From Cryptomeria japonica (lineage: Eukaryota > Streptophyta > Pinopsida > Cupressales > Cupressaceae): a stretch of 64,000 nucleotides of DNA. The position numbers and the translations under genes are program-made. Position 1 is the stretch's first letter; each line of letters begins with the position of its first letter. Shown here in pieces: positions 9,936 through 21,316 of this stretch. The notes below the pieces were generated by a model. That model saw only the letters and a program-made list of their open reading frames with translations. It was not told the DNA's origin and searched no databases. The stretch covers positions 481,833,900 to 481,897,899 of the forward strand of contig NC_081406.1 in assembly GCF_030272615.1 (NCBI RefSeq), written 5' to 3'.

Positions 9936-11847
9936 TTTATTTCCTTGTTTGACTACTTTTATTCTATAATATTTTTCAATATAGCCAAAGTTGTTGCACT
10001 TGTAGCATACTATGTTCTCATTAAACAGGGGAGTGGAGGAGTTGTAGAAAATTGCAATTGTAGCAGACTACATCCTTATTCCTTAATGGAGAAAAAGGAT
10101 TTTTGCTAATGAAGTCTAGGGCTGGTCTATTATAGATTTTATAATTTGAAAATTTGTGACCATAAACATTGCACTTATAGCAATAACCAAATAATTCAGG
10201 TACATTATGATTGTTGAAATGATGGTTATTCCACATTGGTCTTCATACAACAATGAGTCTTCTATAATTTCTTCTTGTGTCTTTAACTCTTATGAATCCA
10301 TCATTATTGCGCTTGGTCTTCTCTTTTGAGGTTCTATTCTTTTCTTTTGAAGCATCAATGACTCTCTTTATTATCAGCTGGGAGTTCAAATCTATCTTCT
10401 TCTTAGGAGTTTCTTTCATCTTTGAGCTCTCTCCTTTTTCATATCCTAGACTATGATTTTATTTATTCTTTTTCTTACTGAGGATGTCATTTAATGCATT
10501 GGTGTTTTTTTCACACTTCAATCTCATCTTGATATATTCCTTTCATTTCTCAAGCTCTTTTCTAAGATATACCACTTCTTCTAGCTTCTGACAGTCCTTT
10601 TATTTTGCATCAATCTCTAACTTCGACACCTCATTAATCCTCTTGGATTCTTCTAACTGAGTTGTTAAAGTGGTTATGTCCTAATAAAACATTTCAAGTT
10701 TCTTGCTCAACTTATTTTGTTCCTTTATGGCCTCTTTTTTGTATTTGGCATGTTCTTTCTTTAGTCTATCAATATATTCAAGAGCACATATTAACTCTCC
10801 TTCAAGGCCAACTTCAACATCAACATCTTCTTCCTCACTATCATTTAGATTTTTTTTGCTTTTCTTCTCATTAATGACCTCTTGATCCATGAATAGATTA
10901 TTTTATTTTTCATCTTCACTATAATCCTCAACTGACTCACTTTCATCATTAGAGACATCACTATCTATGGTGTAAAGACTTTTCTTCTTTTGCAAGTTCC
11001 TTAGATGCCTATATTTATAATTTTTTTTACCTTTATCCTTGACACTTTCCTCATTATTATACTTTGTCTTCTCATAAGGACACCTAGCAGAAAAATGTCC
11101 CATCTTTCCACAATTGAAACACTTAGCAACAACTTTATGACAAATTTTGCTTTAGCAATGTTAGGATCTTCTTCATCAACACTTTTTGCTACTTCCTTCC
11201 CTTTTTTAACTATGTTGAAGGAAAATTCTCTCTTGGATGAATCAACACTTACAATCCTCATCTCATAAGATGACAATGAACCAAATAGTTCATCCATGGT
11301 GAAGGTTTTTAAGTCCTCAGCTTCCTCAATAGCAGAGACTTTTCTGTCATATTTTGTTGTCAGACATCATCTACAATATCTTAACTATAACATCATCTAC
11401 AATATCCTCAACAAGCCCTCTTATAACACTGAATATTTCATCTACTCTTAGTAGATAATCAAAAAATATTTCTTCTTCTCTCATCTTTAGTCCTTCAAAG
11501 TGAGCTCTAAGATTTTATAGTTTAGCCTCCTCAACCTTCACATCTCCTTCATAGATTCTCTACAACTTATCCGATGCTTCCTTTGGAGATTAACAGTGCA
11601 TGACTTTGATAAACTTTGTATTAGTCAACCCACTTAGAATGACATGCTTGGATTTAGAATTGTACTCATATTCCTTTATGGCATCAAGATTAGTAGGAGT
11701 CTGAGGAACATTATACCCATCTTTAACTGACATCTAAACACCATAGCCTAAGGAGGATAAATAGGTTTCCATTCTTCTACTGCAAAAAGCATAATTAGTG
11801 CCATCAAACATTGGTAATTTCACAGAAGAGGATTGTTGCTTAGCCAT
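9936..11847 (-). pseudogene. E gag: UBN2-type capsid, coiled coil, multiple CCHC knuckles
   Basis: The ATG at 11847-11845 opens with MAKQQSSSVKLPMFDGTNY, the usual copia gag start. About 11800-11300 reads as the capsid-like UBN2 part, with stops and shifts. A good CCHC knuckle CFNCGKMGHFSARC lies at about 11128-11087. A long coiled coil (10890-10560: IDRLKKEHAKYKKEAI, LTTQLEESKRINEV) is followed by GYEKGESS, then degenerate knuckles YCYKCNVYGHKFSNY (about 10170) and VCYKCNNFGYIEKYY (about 10000). This coil - GYEKGES - CCHC order matches ORF1 of elements B and H, which lack the capsid part. Gag packages the RNA into virus-like particles. Confidence 0.75.
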
Positions 11848-11906
11848 TTGGTTCAAAAACTAGAATGTACCCAAGCTAGAGAAAGCTATCAAATAGGGAA
11901 CCTAGG

Positions 11907-11920
11907 GCTCTAATAACAAT
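11907..11920 (-). promoter_or_regulatory. E primer-binding site (degenerate initiator-Met tRNA type)
   Basis: On the minus strand it reads ATTGTTATTAGAGC. The canonical plant copia form is TGGTATCAGAGC. It is directly next to the LTR end CCTTCA. Confidence 0.65.
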
Positions 11921-12421
11921 TGAAGGAACACACACAATCCACTAAGAGGGGGGTGAATAAGTGGATATAAAAACTTAACTTTCTAAACAATCAGACATAG
12001 ATAACTAAAATCAATAATGTAAATATAGAGAGATATTAGATTCACATGCACAAGACAAACACACACATAATACTAGATGAACTAGGAAAATACAAAGTGG
12101 GAAAAAACATTGGTGAGAATAACTGCTAGAGTCTACTTCTCTAATCCAACCTCACAATGAAAATGTCTAATTATGAGTTTATGCACACCAACCAAAGGAG
12201 CACCAACCCCTAATTTTAAGCAAACCAACTCAAAGGAGCACCAACTCAAAGGAGCACCAACCCCTTATCTGAGCACCCACTCAGATGATATACAATAAAG
12301 ATAATTTTCCTTTACAATTAGAGTACCTTGTTACAACTGATATTTTGCAACTCTCCATATTCCTGCACTTCTAATCTCTACCTCTACTGCTTATAACAAC
12401 CTCTCTGTATTGTTATGTACC
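11921..12421 (-). repeat. E 5' LTR (right limit uncertain)
   Basis: On the minus strand it ends CCTTCA next to the PBS, after a C-run (CACCCCCCTCTTAG) like the other copia LTRs here. It contains short tandem copies of AAAGGAGCACCAAC at about 12196-12268. No second LTR exists for comparison because the element is truncated. Confidence 0.55.
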
Positions 12422-13590
12422 TGCATACACATAAAAAAGGCTATGAGCAATTAAATAAATATTTTATATTTATTTAATAATTATTCTTCTATTAAATAGT
12501 TAATTTGAAAAGATTAATTTATTTAATTCATTTCTTGTCTTTCTATTAGTTAATATTTTATTAATTAATTCATCTATCCTATTCCTCTAAAATAATTAAA
12601 TATCTAATATTTAATTATTCCTTTTAATCAAGTTAATTAAATATCTAATATTTATTATCTCCTCCAATCAATTAAATATCCAATATTCATTAGTTATTCT
12701 CCTATCCTATAGTCTCAAATATTAAATAATTTCCTAAATTATTTAATCTTTCTTTTCCAACTCACTCTCCATCTCCACTTCATCTTCCCTTTGCCAACTC
12801 ATCAAACATGTGGCTAAGGAAATTAATATTTCTTAAATATTAATTCAACATTTATCTTCAACCTCCAAACTTAATGAATATTATGTACGTACACATATTT
12901 CATAACCATCTCCTATATTCTCTCCAACACCCCTACATCTTAGGAAGGAACTTGAGTCCACTTGTCCTATCATGCCTAAATCTTCTCCAACCATCCCTAG
13001 ATTCCCTCAGTCAACAACCCAGTCAAGGTGAGATGAGTGACACTTGTCTTCTCCTTCCCCCTTTCTCTCAACCTTCACCTTTGCTCACAACCATCCAAAT
13101 CTGCAGATCTGATCATGGCTGTTGATCTGAGCCACATCATCTCATCCTCTCAAGGTCTATAAAATCAAGAGCTTCAGTTGAGAGTGTTAATCTTCAAGTT
13201 AGACTTCAAGAGACTTCAAGTGCATTTTCAAGTAAATCATTTGTAAAACTTATGCATCTGTGAGTTTTAATCTTGAAGCAAATAGCAATTATCATTTAGC
13301 ATAATCTTGTAGTATTGCATATCATAGCATCAATTAACTACCAGTTATCAGTCCATTCTTCATATGCCATCTTGGAAGCTATCAGTGTATTGTCTGAGAT
13401 CACACCATCTACAACCAAGAACAATGGAGTTAGTACACAATGAGACATAAACCATGAAGGTAATAATAGTATTTTTTATTTCATATGTATTTCATGTAGT
13501 TTCATTAGTTGAGTTTGGATTTCCTGTAGCATTTCCATTTGTATTTTGTGAAACTAACTTGTTGCAGGTAGCATTCTGAGGATGAAATTC
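12422..13590 (+). repeat. LTR-like sequence G1 (plus orientation)
   Basis: It starts TGCATACACATAAAAAAGG and goes through an AT-rich stretch of ATTAAATAT-type repeats, then a TATA-like CTATAAAATC at about 13158, and ends near TTGTTGCAGGTAGC. The start and AT-rich block match, in the opposite orientation, the end of G2 at 17246. No coding region follows. Limits are approximate. Confidence 0.4.
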
Positions 13591-16139
13591 AAGTCAACAT
13601 AGTACCTGAGCATACAATTAGGTTCTTTGTTTTGCACTTGCTGTCTTCTCTACACTCAACACTCACACTATGCCATCCACTACTCTCTTTTTCACCTTCT
13701 CTTGGATACACTTCCAATACTCTATGTAGTCTCTTCTACAACTCAGTACTGTCAATCAATCTATATGAATGATGGTCTTCTTCTTCCTCAAGAAATCTCC
13801 TACATCCATCTGAATTAACTCTTTTTGAGTTACAAAAATCTTTGATCTTTCACCTACCTTGTAGATTGTTGGCCACCATCATTGAATGTACCCCTTATCT
13901 TCCATTTCACATCATTGCATTTAGATTCAATCTAACTAATATTTTTAGTAGCTTCACCTACTCATTTGAGGATTTCCCACCAACTGAAGATTTTATATCT
14001 TGTCGAGACACTAACATTCTTGATCTTGGCTCTATTCTACAGTTTGGCAACCATCAACATCAAATGCATCCTTTTTGTCATTAGTTTTCAACCTATGCGA
14101 TTAGATTTGATTAGGTATCCAACTTACCTTTTTTGTATTCTCATATAATGGCTCTCTGATTTGCATTAATTCTTTCTTCTTTAGCTAGTAGAATAGACAA
14201 AAAGAAACTCTCTTCAACAAGGATACGCTTCACTACTTCATGTTTAACACATCTGTAGGTCAACTTGGTCAAAAATCCTATGGGATTATCATGTAGACTT
14301 CAAATGCATCTTCATGGACACATGGCATTGGGTAGCAACATCATGACCTGATATTGGTTTGCATCATCAAACCTTGCAAAACTACACTTTGTTCATTTCT
14401 TCTAGCTCCATGGACCTTGACACAACATGTGGTAGCTGGTCATTTCATTGCAAGCCTTTCTCGATGATGTCACCTCTGCATGCGATAGTTCAATTTGAGT
14501 GACACACAACAATCTCTCGCTACTTCGAAAGATAACCTTCCACTATCATTTCTAAGCTATGAGCTTGTGACATAATAACTTCTATGACTATTCACAGTTA
14601 GATCGCAACATCATAGATCATAGTAATGGTATAATTACCCACTTATCTTAACCCATAATTTTGATTGATTTTAAAAAAAAATTATTTAATTGTGTTCAAT
14701 TCAATTGCATACTTAGGTACATCTATCCAAACAGGATATAAATCCATCCAACCAAGATAGGATTCTATCTATACAGGACTAGGTATATAACCATACCAGT
14801 TAGGCATCCAACCATATGGGTTAGGCATCTTTCCTTATAGGATAGAGGGTTTCATCTATCTAATTTGGGATAGGCATCTACCCAAACAGAGTAGGCATCT
14901 ATTCATAAGAATAAGAAATGCTCTGGCTAGAGACTTTAGACTCATTGGGACCATCTGGGTCCTAAGTCACTCTCTAAAGACTACACTCCCCTACTAGGAG
15001 CGCACCGAGGTCATCATCCTTAGGAGTATATAAAAATAATCATATTAAACAAGCTTGAGTTCTGTCTTGAAATTCGGCCTAAAGCTTTGGGAACTCAAGC
15101 GAATCCATACATAATTCCTCCTGAGTATGCATTGGATTAATTTTAATCTTTTAATTAGAATTATATGTACCCTTTGATTGAGGGATTAAGGAGATTCAAA
15201 GACTAATTAATCACCCTTAACCAAAATCCTAATCCCCATCCCCGAACGCCTGAGTACTAGGGACAACTCCATCCCTAGACTACCTACATACCCATTTCGG
15301 TATGAGATCAAGGTGTAAAGTATGTAGTTCTGGTTTCTAACTATGTTTAATGTAAACTATTTGGTGGCTACGCAACCCTTTCTAGGGTCAATGTCCCAGG
15401 TAGTTTCTCTACAGTTGCTACCCATGATGGTCACTCTTTAGCAAAAAGGGTCAAAGTTCCCTTTTGCTCGTGGTCTAAAACAACTAATTCTTATTTCCTA
15501 TCATATGTGTTACCCTTGACCCATTATCATTAACCAAAATTCATCAAGATAAATAAATTCCAAAACATCACACACAACGAAACCCTAATGGGGTTTTCTA
15601 AGGTTTAATTGAGCGGATGTAAATTCATTTTAAAATTTATCTTTTTAGATTATCAATCCAAGAGGAATTACCCACCCCTTATATTTTAACTTCCAAATGA
15701 CCCTTATTTCTCCTCGATGATTTATAGGGACGATGCCACATACACAATTGTTGTAGCTTAGTTAGGCATGCAACACCCCGCCAAGAAACCCTAAAGGAAT
15801 TGACTAACATTTCCCAAAAAGAGGTGAAAATATTTTTTTTAAACATTTAATGAACATACATTAACATTAAAAGGATAAGAATACTTTATAATACACAAGC
15901 GGAAGACTACCACAACTTCTCCCCTAAGCTTTGTCAACGTGGTTACTTAATCTAACCATACATCAATTAAGGAGTTAATCTAAATCAAAGATAACATTTA
16001 ATACATACATGTCCTTAAGCAACATAGTGATTCATACAATTACATTGCATCAAATAAGTATTTCTAAAGCTATCTTAATTGACAAAAACACAACGAGATG
16101 AACATGAACATATTTAATTGTAAGATTAATGTTTCAATT
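13591..16139. other. Non-coding relic sequence, no supportable gene
   Basis: Only short chance ORFs occur. About 14700-14910 has a degenerate repeat of TAGGCATCTACCCAAACAG type, about 20-26 bp per unit. About 15020-15160 has a TATATAAAA-like string and looks like LTR material of an unknown family. I cannot assign element ends. Confidence 0.35.
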
Positions 16140-17246
16140 TGTCATGCCTATGAAGTGTATACCTGCAACTACAACACAAAACACTCAATAGATCATTACA
16201 AGCATGGTTAGCAAATTTGAAACAAAAAAAGATAAAACCATGGCTAATCGATCTATTGCCTCCTAATAAATGCGAGTGTAGATTTGCTCTCAGATCTGGA
16301 TAAGCAAATTCTAGTGACTTGACTACATCTAGATGGAGGATTTAAGATGATAATGATGCATTTAAAATAGAAAAGAGAATGATTAAGCTACATGATTCAA
16401 CAATTATGTTAGAAAATAAGCTAGATCTAAGAATGCAATTGCCTATAATAACAATGCTCAAATGATATGCTAAGATCAATATGCCTATAGTAACAATGCT
16501 CAAAATGAAAATGAGATGGGAACATTATTGCTCCAAAATAGGATCTATTTATAGGATTTCCAAGGCCAGGGGTGAGGTGGCAGGAATCAATGGTCAAGAT
16601 TGAGTTTGAAGATATGAACGGTGAAATTGGAGGAGGTTGGAAAAGAGGTTGGATGAAAGGGAACATTTGCCATCTCTATGGTGACAAGTGTCAAGAAGCT
16701 TCTAGAGAGGTTGGGTGAAAGGGAACATTTGTCATCTCTATGGTGACAAGTGTCAAGAGGCTTCCAAGAGAGGGGACATATGGCCCAAGAATGCCATGTG
16801 TCTCAAGGGGAGAGTATCCACACCATAGGAGGTTAGGATAAGGAGGTTAGGATGTGCAAGCTAAGGTAGGTTTAATTAAACCCAGGGTTAGATGAAATGG
16901 GTTAGGTTAGGTGGTTGGAAGTTAGGAAGCATGTGGGTAATTTGAATTTAAAATTGAAATAAGACTAATTAATTCTCAACAACTCATAAATTGATTTGTT
17001 TTAATTAATTAGAAGATTAGAATAAATAATTGAATATGGGTGGAGAATTAATTAATTTGAATTAATTAATCAAAGGGGATTATGAAAATGAACCTATTAA
17101 ATAAATCCTTAGATTTATTAATAAGTAGATGAAAGGGGGAATTGAATCAAATTACTTAGTGAATTCAATTAAATTAGGAAGGGGGATTAATTAAATAATT
17201 TCTTATTTAATTAATTATCTTTAGACCATTTTTAGGTGTATACACA
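16140..17246 (-). repeat. LTR-like sequence G2 (minus orientation)
   Basis: Read on the minus strand it starts TGTGTATACACCTAAAAATGG at 17246, has AT-rich ATTAATTAA repeats (17220-16960), and a TATA-like CCTATAAATAG near 16545. It ends about TTGTAGTTGCAGG near 16165. It pairs with G1 in inverted orientation, so these are two insertions or one rearranged element. Confidence 0.4.
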
Positions 17247-17355
17247 ATTAACTAACATAGAAAAGCTCTAAACTAAAACTCATTCTTTACAATTGATTAC
17301 ATCATCAATACATCAAAATTACATCATAAGTACATCATGATTACTTAATGATTAC
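17247..17355. other. ACATCAT-rich flank of element F
   Basis: A short run of TACATCAT/AATTACATC units lies here. The 16-bp string ATTACTTAATGATTAC at 17340-17355 recurs exactly at 28156-28171, just beyond the other end of element F. Confidence 0.5.
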
Positions 17356-18370
17356 TTAATCATAAAAGGCTATATGAAAGCTTTATAAAACAATGCTGGA
17401 ATGATCTAATGTAAATAATAGAAATCACACCGTTCTGTCTTGGCTATAGGAACAATCAGTGGATCTATTTCCAGTGGCTGCAGGAACAATCCAGTCATGA
17501 ACTTCTACTGCAATTAGGTAAAAATGAACTTCAATGAACATAAACACAGGATCACTCACCAAGTGGGCCCCCTTGGATGAGTGATATCAAACTTCCAGCA
17601 AAATACTTTTAACAGATTAGAACAACATATCTTTGCTTTATTTCATTATGAAATCGATTACATGTTCTAAAAGAAAACTCTAGAATGCTTTTAAATACTC
17701 TTTGCTCAATTCCTTTCTATCTTGTCTAACCTCAAAGAAAAAGGGAAGAGATTATTATAAAGAAAAGATAAACTACAATGGACAACTCAAATCACGCCCA
17801 GAAGAAGAGGCAGATGAATGTCAGATGAAGGAGATAACTAGAGCTTGGCTGTAGGAACAATCAGTGGATTTAAACTGAACTGCAGTCTTTGCATGCCATA
17901 GCGACATTTTGCGAATTCAATACACACTAGAGTTAAACTCCCATAGTGAAGTATGACTGCTCTGATTATGCCATACGTTGTGCCTGCTCATATCCCCTTT
18001 AGTTTGATCTCCAGTTATCTGTACGTGATTCATCAGTCTTTGGGCACGCAAGGAAATCATCCACCGCAACATCATTTATTATCTGCACTAAACAAGAACA
18101 ACATAAAAGGGAATGCATATGTATCTTACTCAATTAATACATTCATTAACTCACATATGACATTATCCTAAATAATCCGCATATCAACAGGGACAAATCA
18201 CTTGGCTGCAAGAATTAACCGACAAAGTTCAAAAATGATTTCATAAGTTTAGGTTTAACACATGGATTACATATAGTCAATTCACAATCCTTTACTATCA
18301 AAATGCAACCCAAAAGATGCCAATAACCTAAGAGTTTTGATCAAAAACATGTCAAAGTATCAACTTATCA
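17356..18370 (-). repeat. F 3' LTR (missing about 235 bp)
   Basis: It matches 27125-28155 nearly throughout and ends at the same ACTTATCA. The part equivalent to 26890-27120, which includes the terminal TGTCTACCCC, is absent, so this LTR has lost its distal end. Confidence 0.88.
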
Positions 18371-18384
18371 TGCCCCCCAACTTT
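18371..18384 (-). promoter_or_regulatory. F polypurine tract
   Basis: On the minus strand it reads AAAGTTGGGGGGCA, ending exactly where the LTR begins (TGATAAGTTG). It primes plus-strand DNA synthesis. Confidence 0.7.
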
Positions 18385-18736
18385 AAGGGTTTGCTGCTCG
18401 TGCAACAAAAGGAAAATTTCTTATTTTCACTGAAACTCTGAAATGACCAATATTGTCCTGTCTTGTTCCCTTGGAAGCCAAATTCCAATAAAATCCTTTC
18501 ATTTTTTCCAACCTGGACCATCTAGCTGTTTCCTCTGCAACTGCATCATAACTCTACTCTGCTGGTTGGCATGCCAAAAGTGGCCACATAAGGATCGGAG
18601 GTTGAAAAATCAATGGAAGCCAGTTGTTGGCTTTCTCCCTGCCTAATTGTATGTATCTGGGGGTTCTTTGTATGGCTGCATGAAAATTCTGAAGTGAGTA
18701 AGGTTCTCCCTGTTTTAAATGTTCTGGTAGATTATT

Positions 18737-20704
18737 CTAGTGTTGAGCTAACCCTTTCATTGTGGTTGTCCTGTTAGTTTGAACCAAATGCTCATATGCT
18801 TGATAGACTTCCTCTCTCATTGGAAGTACTATCTTACTAACATCATCTCTTATTAGTAACTTTTGCCAATCATAATAGAGAATCCTTGGTGCTTCTGATT
18901 CCCTTCTCAATGGTAATGGACAGTCAAGCTCTAATTTTTCATACTCCCTAGCTTGTGGCCCTATGATAATCTCATTTTGGATCCATGACATTAAAGCTGT
19001 GATATGGATGTCCCCAATATACAATAAAGGATTCCATTCCCTATCTTGGGGTACAACATAGTTATGTAAGTATAACTCACATAACAAATTCTTCACAGTA
19101 GATGGAGAGGTTTGATAAGAATAATAGAATTCCTCAGGTGTTTCCAAGGATGGATTAAGGTCCCTAACAATGCATTTTAGTCTGAGGTTTAGATATCGCT
19201 CTTTCAAATGTACTGCATAAACTCTTGGGGGTGCCCTACACTACATCAACTCAGGAACCATACCATAAATCACTTCTACCTTAGCTTCTAATTCCTCAAT
19301 TCTATTATCTCTCTTTTCAATCTCTTTTTGCTGCTTATTAATTATCCCCTACAACCTATCCTTCTCTATTTCCCATTGCCTATAAAATATTAAAGAAATA
19401 GATAAATTACTTAGGGATGAAGGAGGTCTAATAGGTCCTACCTTAGACCATGGGATTTCTTCAATAAACTCCTCATTATGGGCTGGCATATCTCCCATAT
19501 TTTCTTTAGGTTGCTGTAGAACATCCTCAACAATTTCTTCACATTGCAATGCCACAACAACAAGATTTTCTAGTTTATATGTAACAACCTCTTCTTGAAT
19601 TTCTTCCTCCACAAGGTGTTCTTGAATTTCTTCCTCCACATAATTTTCTTCTTCCATAGTTTCTACTGCAATAACCTCTGCTGGATTACTCACAGGTTGA
19701 GTCTTCTATGTCCTCCTTCTTTTTCTCCTTACATACACTTTTGGAATGGCTGCAGGAGTTTTTGTTTTTGTGCTACACCTCTTGGCTATAGGAGGAATCT
19801 GAGTTACCTACGGCCGGATAACAAGTTCTTCATCTGTTTCATCCTTTTCTAACTCCTTTCCTTCGCTTTGCAGAACAGGTGAATCTCTTTGAAGAGAAGT
19901 AGAGGGTTGCTCTTCAATTGACTCCACTTCAATATTTTCTTCTATCATAACTGTGGCTCCTTCAGCAACAAGCAAACCCTCATCTTTATCAGAAGGATCT
20001 TCTGCAACATTCTCTTCTTCAACCGGTGGGTTATCTGCAATAGGGGAATCTTCAATTTGAAATTGCAGTATATCCTCAAATACACCCAATTCCATTTGTG
20101 AAACATCTCTCAGGGACCGCTGTACAAGTAGCTTAACCAGTCCATGATGGCTAACAGAGCAATTTCCATTTTTTCGCGTCTCCTTAGCACTTGTAGAGAT
20201 GAGATGATATAAAAAATTAGGTACATTAACTCACCGACCATGTCGCAGATGACTAAGTAACCTAAAATGAGGTGAATGTAGGTTTGAATACCATCCTTCA
20301 CATGTAATATACTTCATGATATACAAAGCTTCCTGAGGCCAATGTTCTGGTAAAGAAACCCTTCTAGTTCCTTGTCTATCCACCATTAAGGGTCCATCTG
20401 TAGGAATTGTGAACTCCGCCCTGGCACTCCTTGCATCTTTTGATTCTGGAAAGAGTTCCCCTTCCTGCAGCAACCCTGTTACTTCTACTATTTGTTGTTT
20501 TGTAGCATTTACCCTCAAACCTTTAACCGTAGCTTCCCCTTCATGAAAGGAATGCATGAATTATGTAGCAATTTCTTCATTATAATCCCTAATTTTCAAG
20601 AAGTAATCCAACCAGCCGTGGTTTCGGAAATACTGCTCACAAAGACCATCCTGTAGCAACCCTTCATGTACTATTGGCTCATGGCAAATTAGATCACTGC
20701 CCAT
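18737..20704 (-). pseudogene. F accessory (third) ORF, Athila env-like position
   Basis: From the ATG at 20704-20702 a single frame continues for about 655 codons to TAA/TAG at 18737. It is broken only by about six isolated stops and no frameshift, and it is in the same frame number as pol. The N-terminal part (about residues 45-190) contains GLRVNATKQQIVEVTGLL, YITCEG, HSPHFRLLSHLRH and VNVPNFLYHLI, the same order as the ORF at 478-1980. The middle (about 200-400) is very acidic (EEE/EEIQE repeats). A coiled coil follows (KQQKEIEKRDNRIEELEAK), then a compact C-terminal part with YYSYQTSPSTVKNLL. No signal peptide or clear transmembrane segment is visible, so a true envelope role is not supported. 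Position and length fit the third ORF of Athila elements. Confidence 0.75.
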
Positions 20705-21316
20705 CTTTTACTCTGATATTTTTCTCTCTATAGCTGAACCAGAATATTTGACAGTATTGCTAAAAATGAAATCTCTTTACACATCTTAGTTTTGGCGGAA
20801 GACTTTATCATTCACTTGCGTGAAATAATAACATAATCGGCAATGATGGGAAGCATATCAATTTGGGGTACCAAAAAGGACTGATAATTAATCATATTGG
20901 AAAATGAACCATAAAGTACCCCCCCAACTTAACCTAGCACGTGTCCACACAAGCTGACAAGATTTTGGGTAGTGGAGCGGATTTAAACATGATATAATCA
21001 TAATGAACTAATAAATGCATAATTAAAATAAAATAAAATATACACGTACCTGCAATTGCAAAAAATGAAGGTGAAATGAAATGAAGTGATAGGTAAGAAT
21101 GTGGGATGAAATATAGTGGATGAAATTTTATGTATGGAGAAGAATATTCCCATATAAAATGGAAATATTTTATTATGAACTGGTGATTATGTCCATTGCA
21201 GAGGCTACAGGAACATTACCTTTATTAGCCTGCTTAATTGCAATAGGAAGCTCATGAGTTGCTGCAGAATCTGCATCAGTTGCTGCAGGAACTTTTATAT
21301 CACTTTGTGGAACAAA
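20705..21316 (-). other. Intergenic leader between integrase and accessory ORF
   Basis: About 600 bp, AT-rich, with many stops in every frame. It could hold a promoter or splice acceptor for the accessory ORF; I see no clear TATA box. Confidence 0.35.

Larger units (their letters stand above)
7771..12421 (-). mobile_element. Element E: Ty1/copia (Sirevirus-like), minus strand, 3'-truncated
   Basis: Reading on the minus strand there is an LTR part (about 12421-11921), a degenerate Met-type PBS (11920-11907), gag, protease, integrase and the first part of RT. RT stops abruptly near 7770 at the motif NLYIKVEGN, before the catalytic YVDD. RNase H, PPT and 3' LTR are absent. The gag is large with a coiled coil and several CCHC knuckles, as in Sirevirus-type copia elements. 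Many stops and frameshifts make it inactive. The LTR end at about 12421 is uncertain because another LTR-like sequence starts there. Confidence 0.8.

Noticed and set aside
18737-20704. Calling the F accessory ORF a viral envelope gene
   Set aside because: Only the position is env-like. No signal peptide, membrane span or fusion-type motif is visible.
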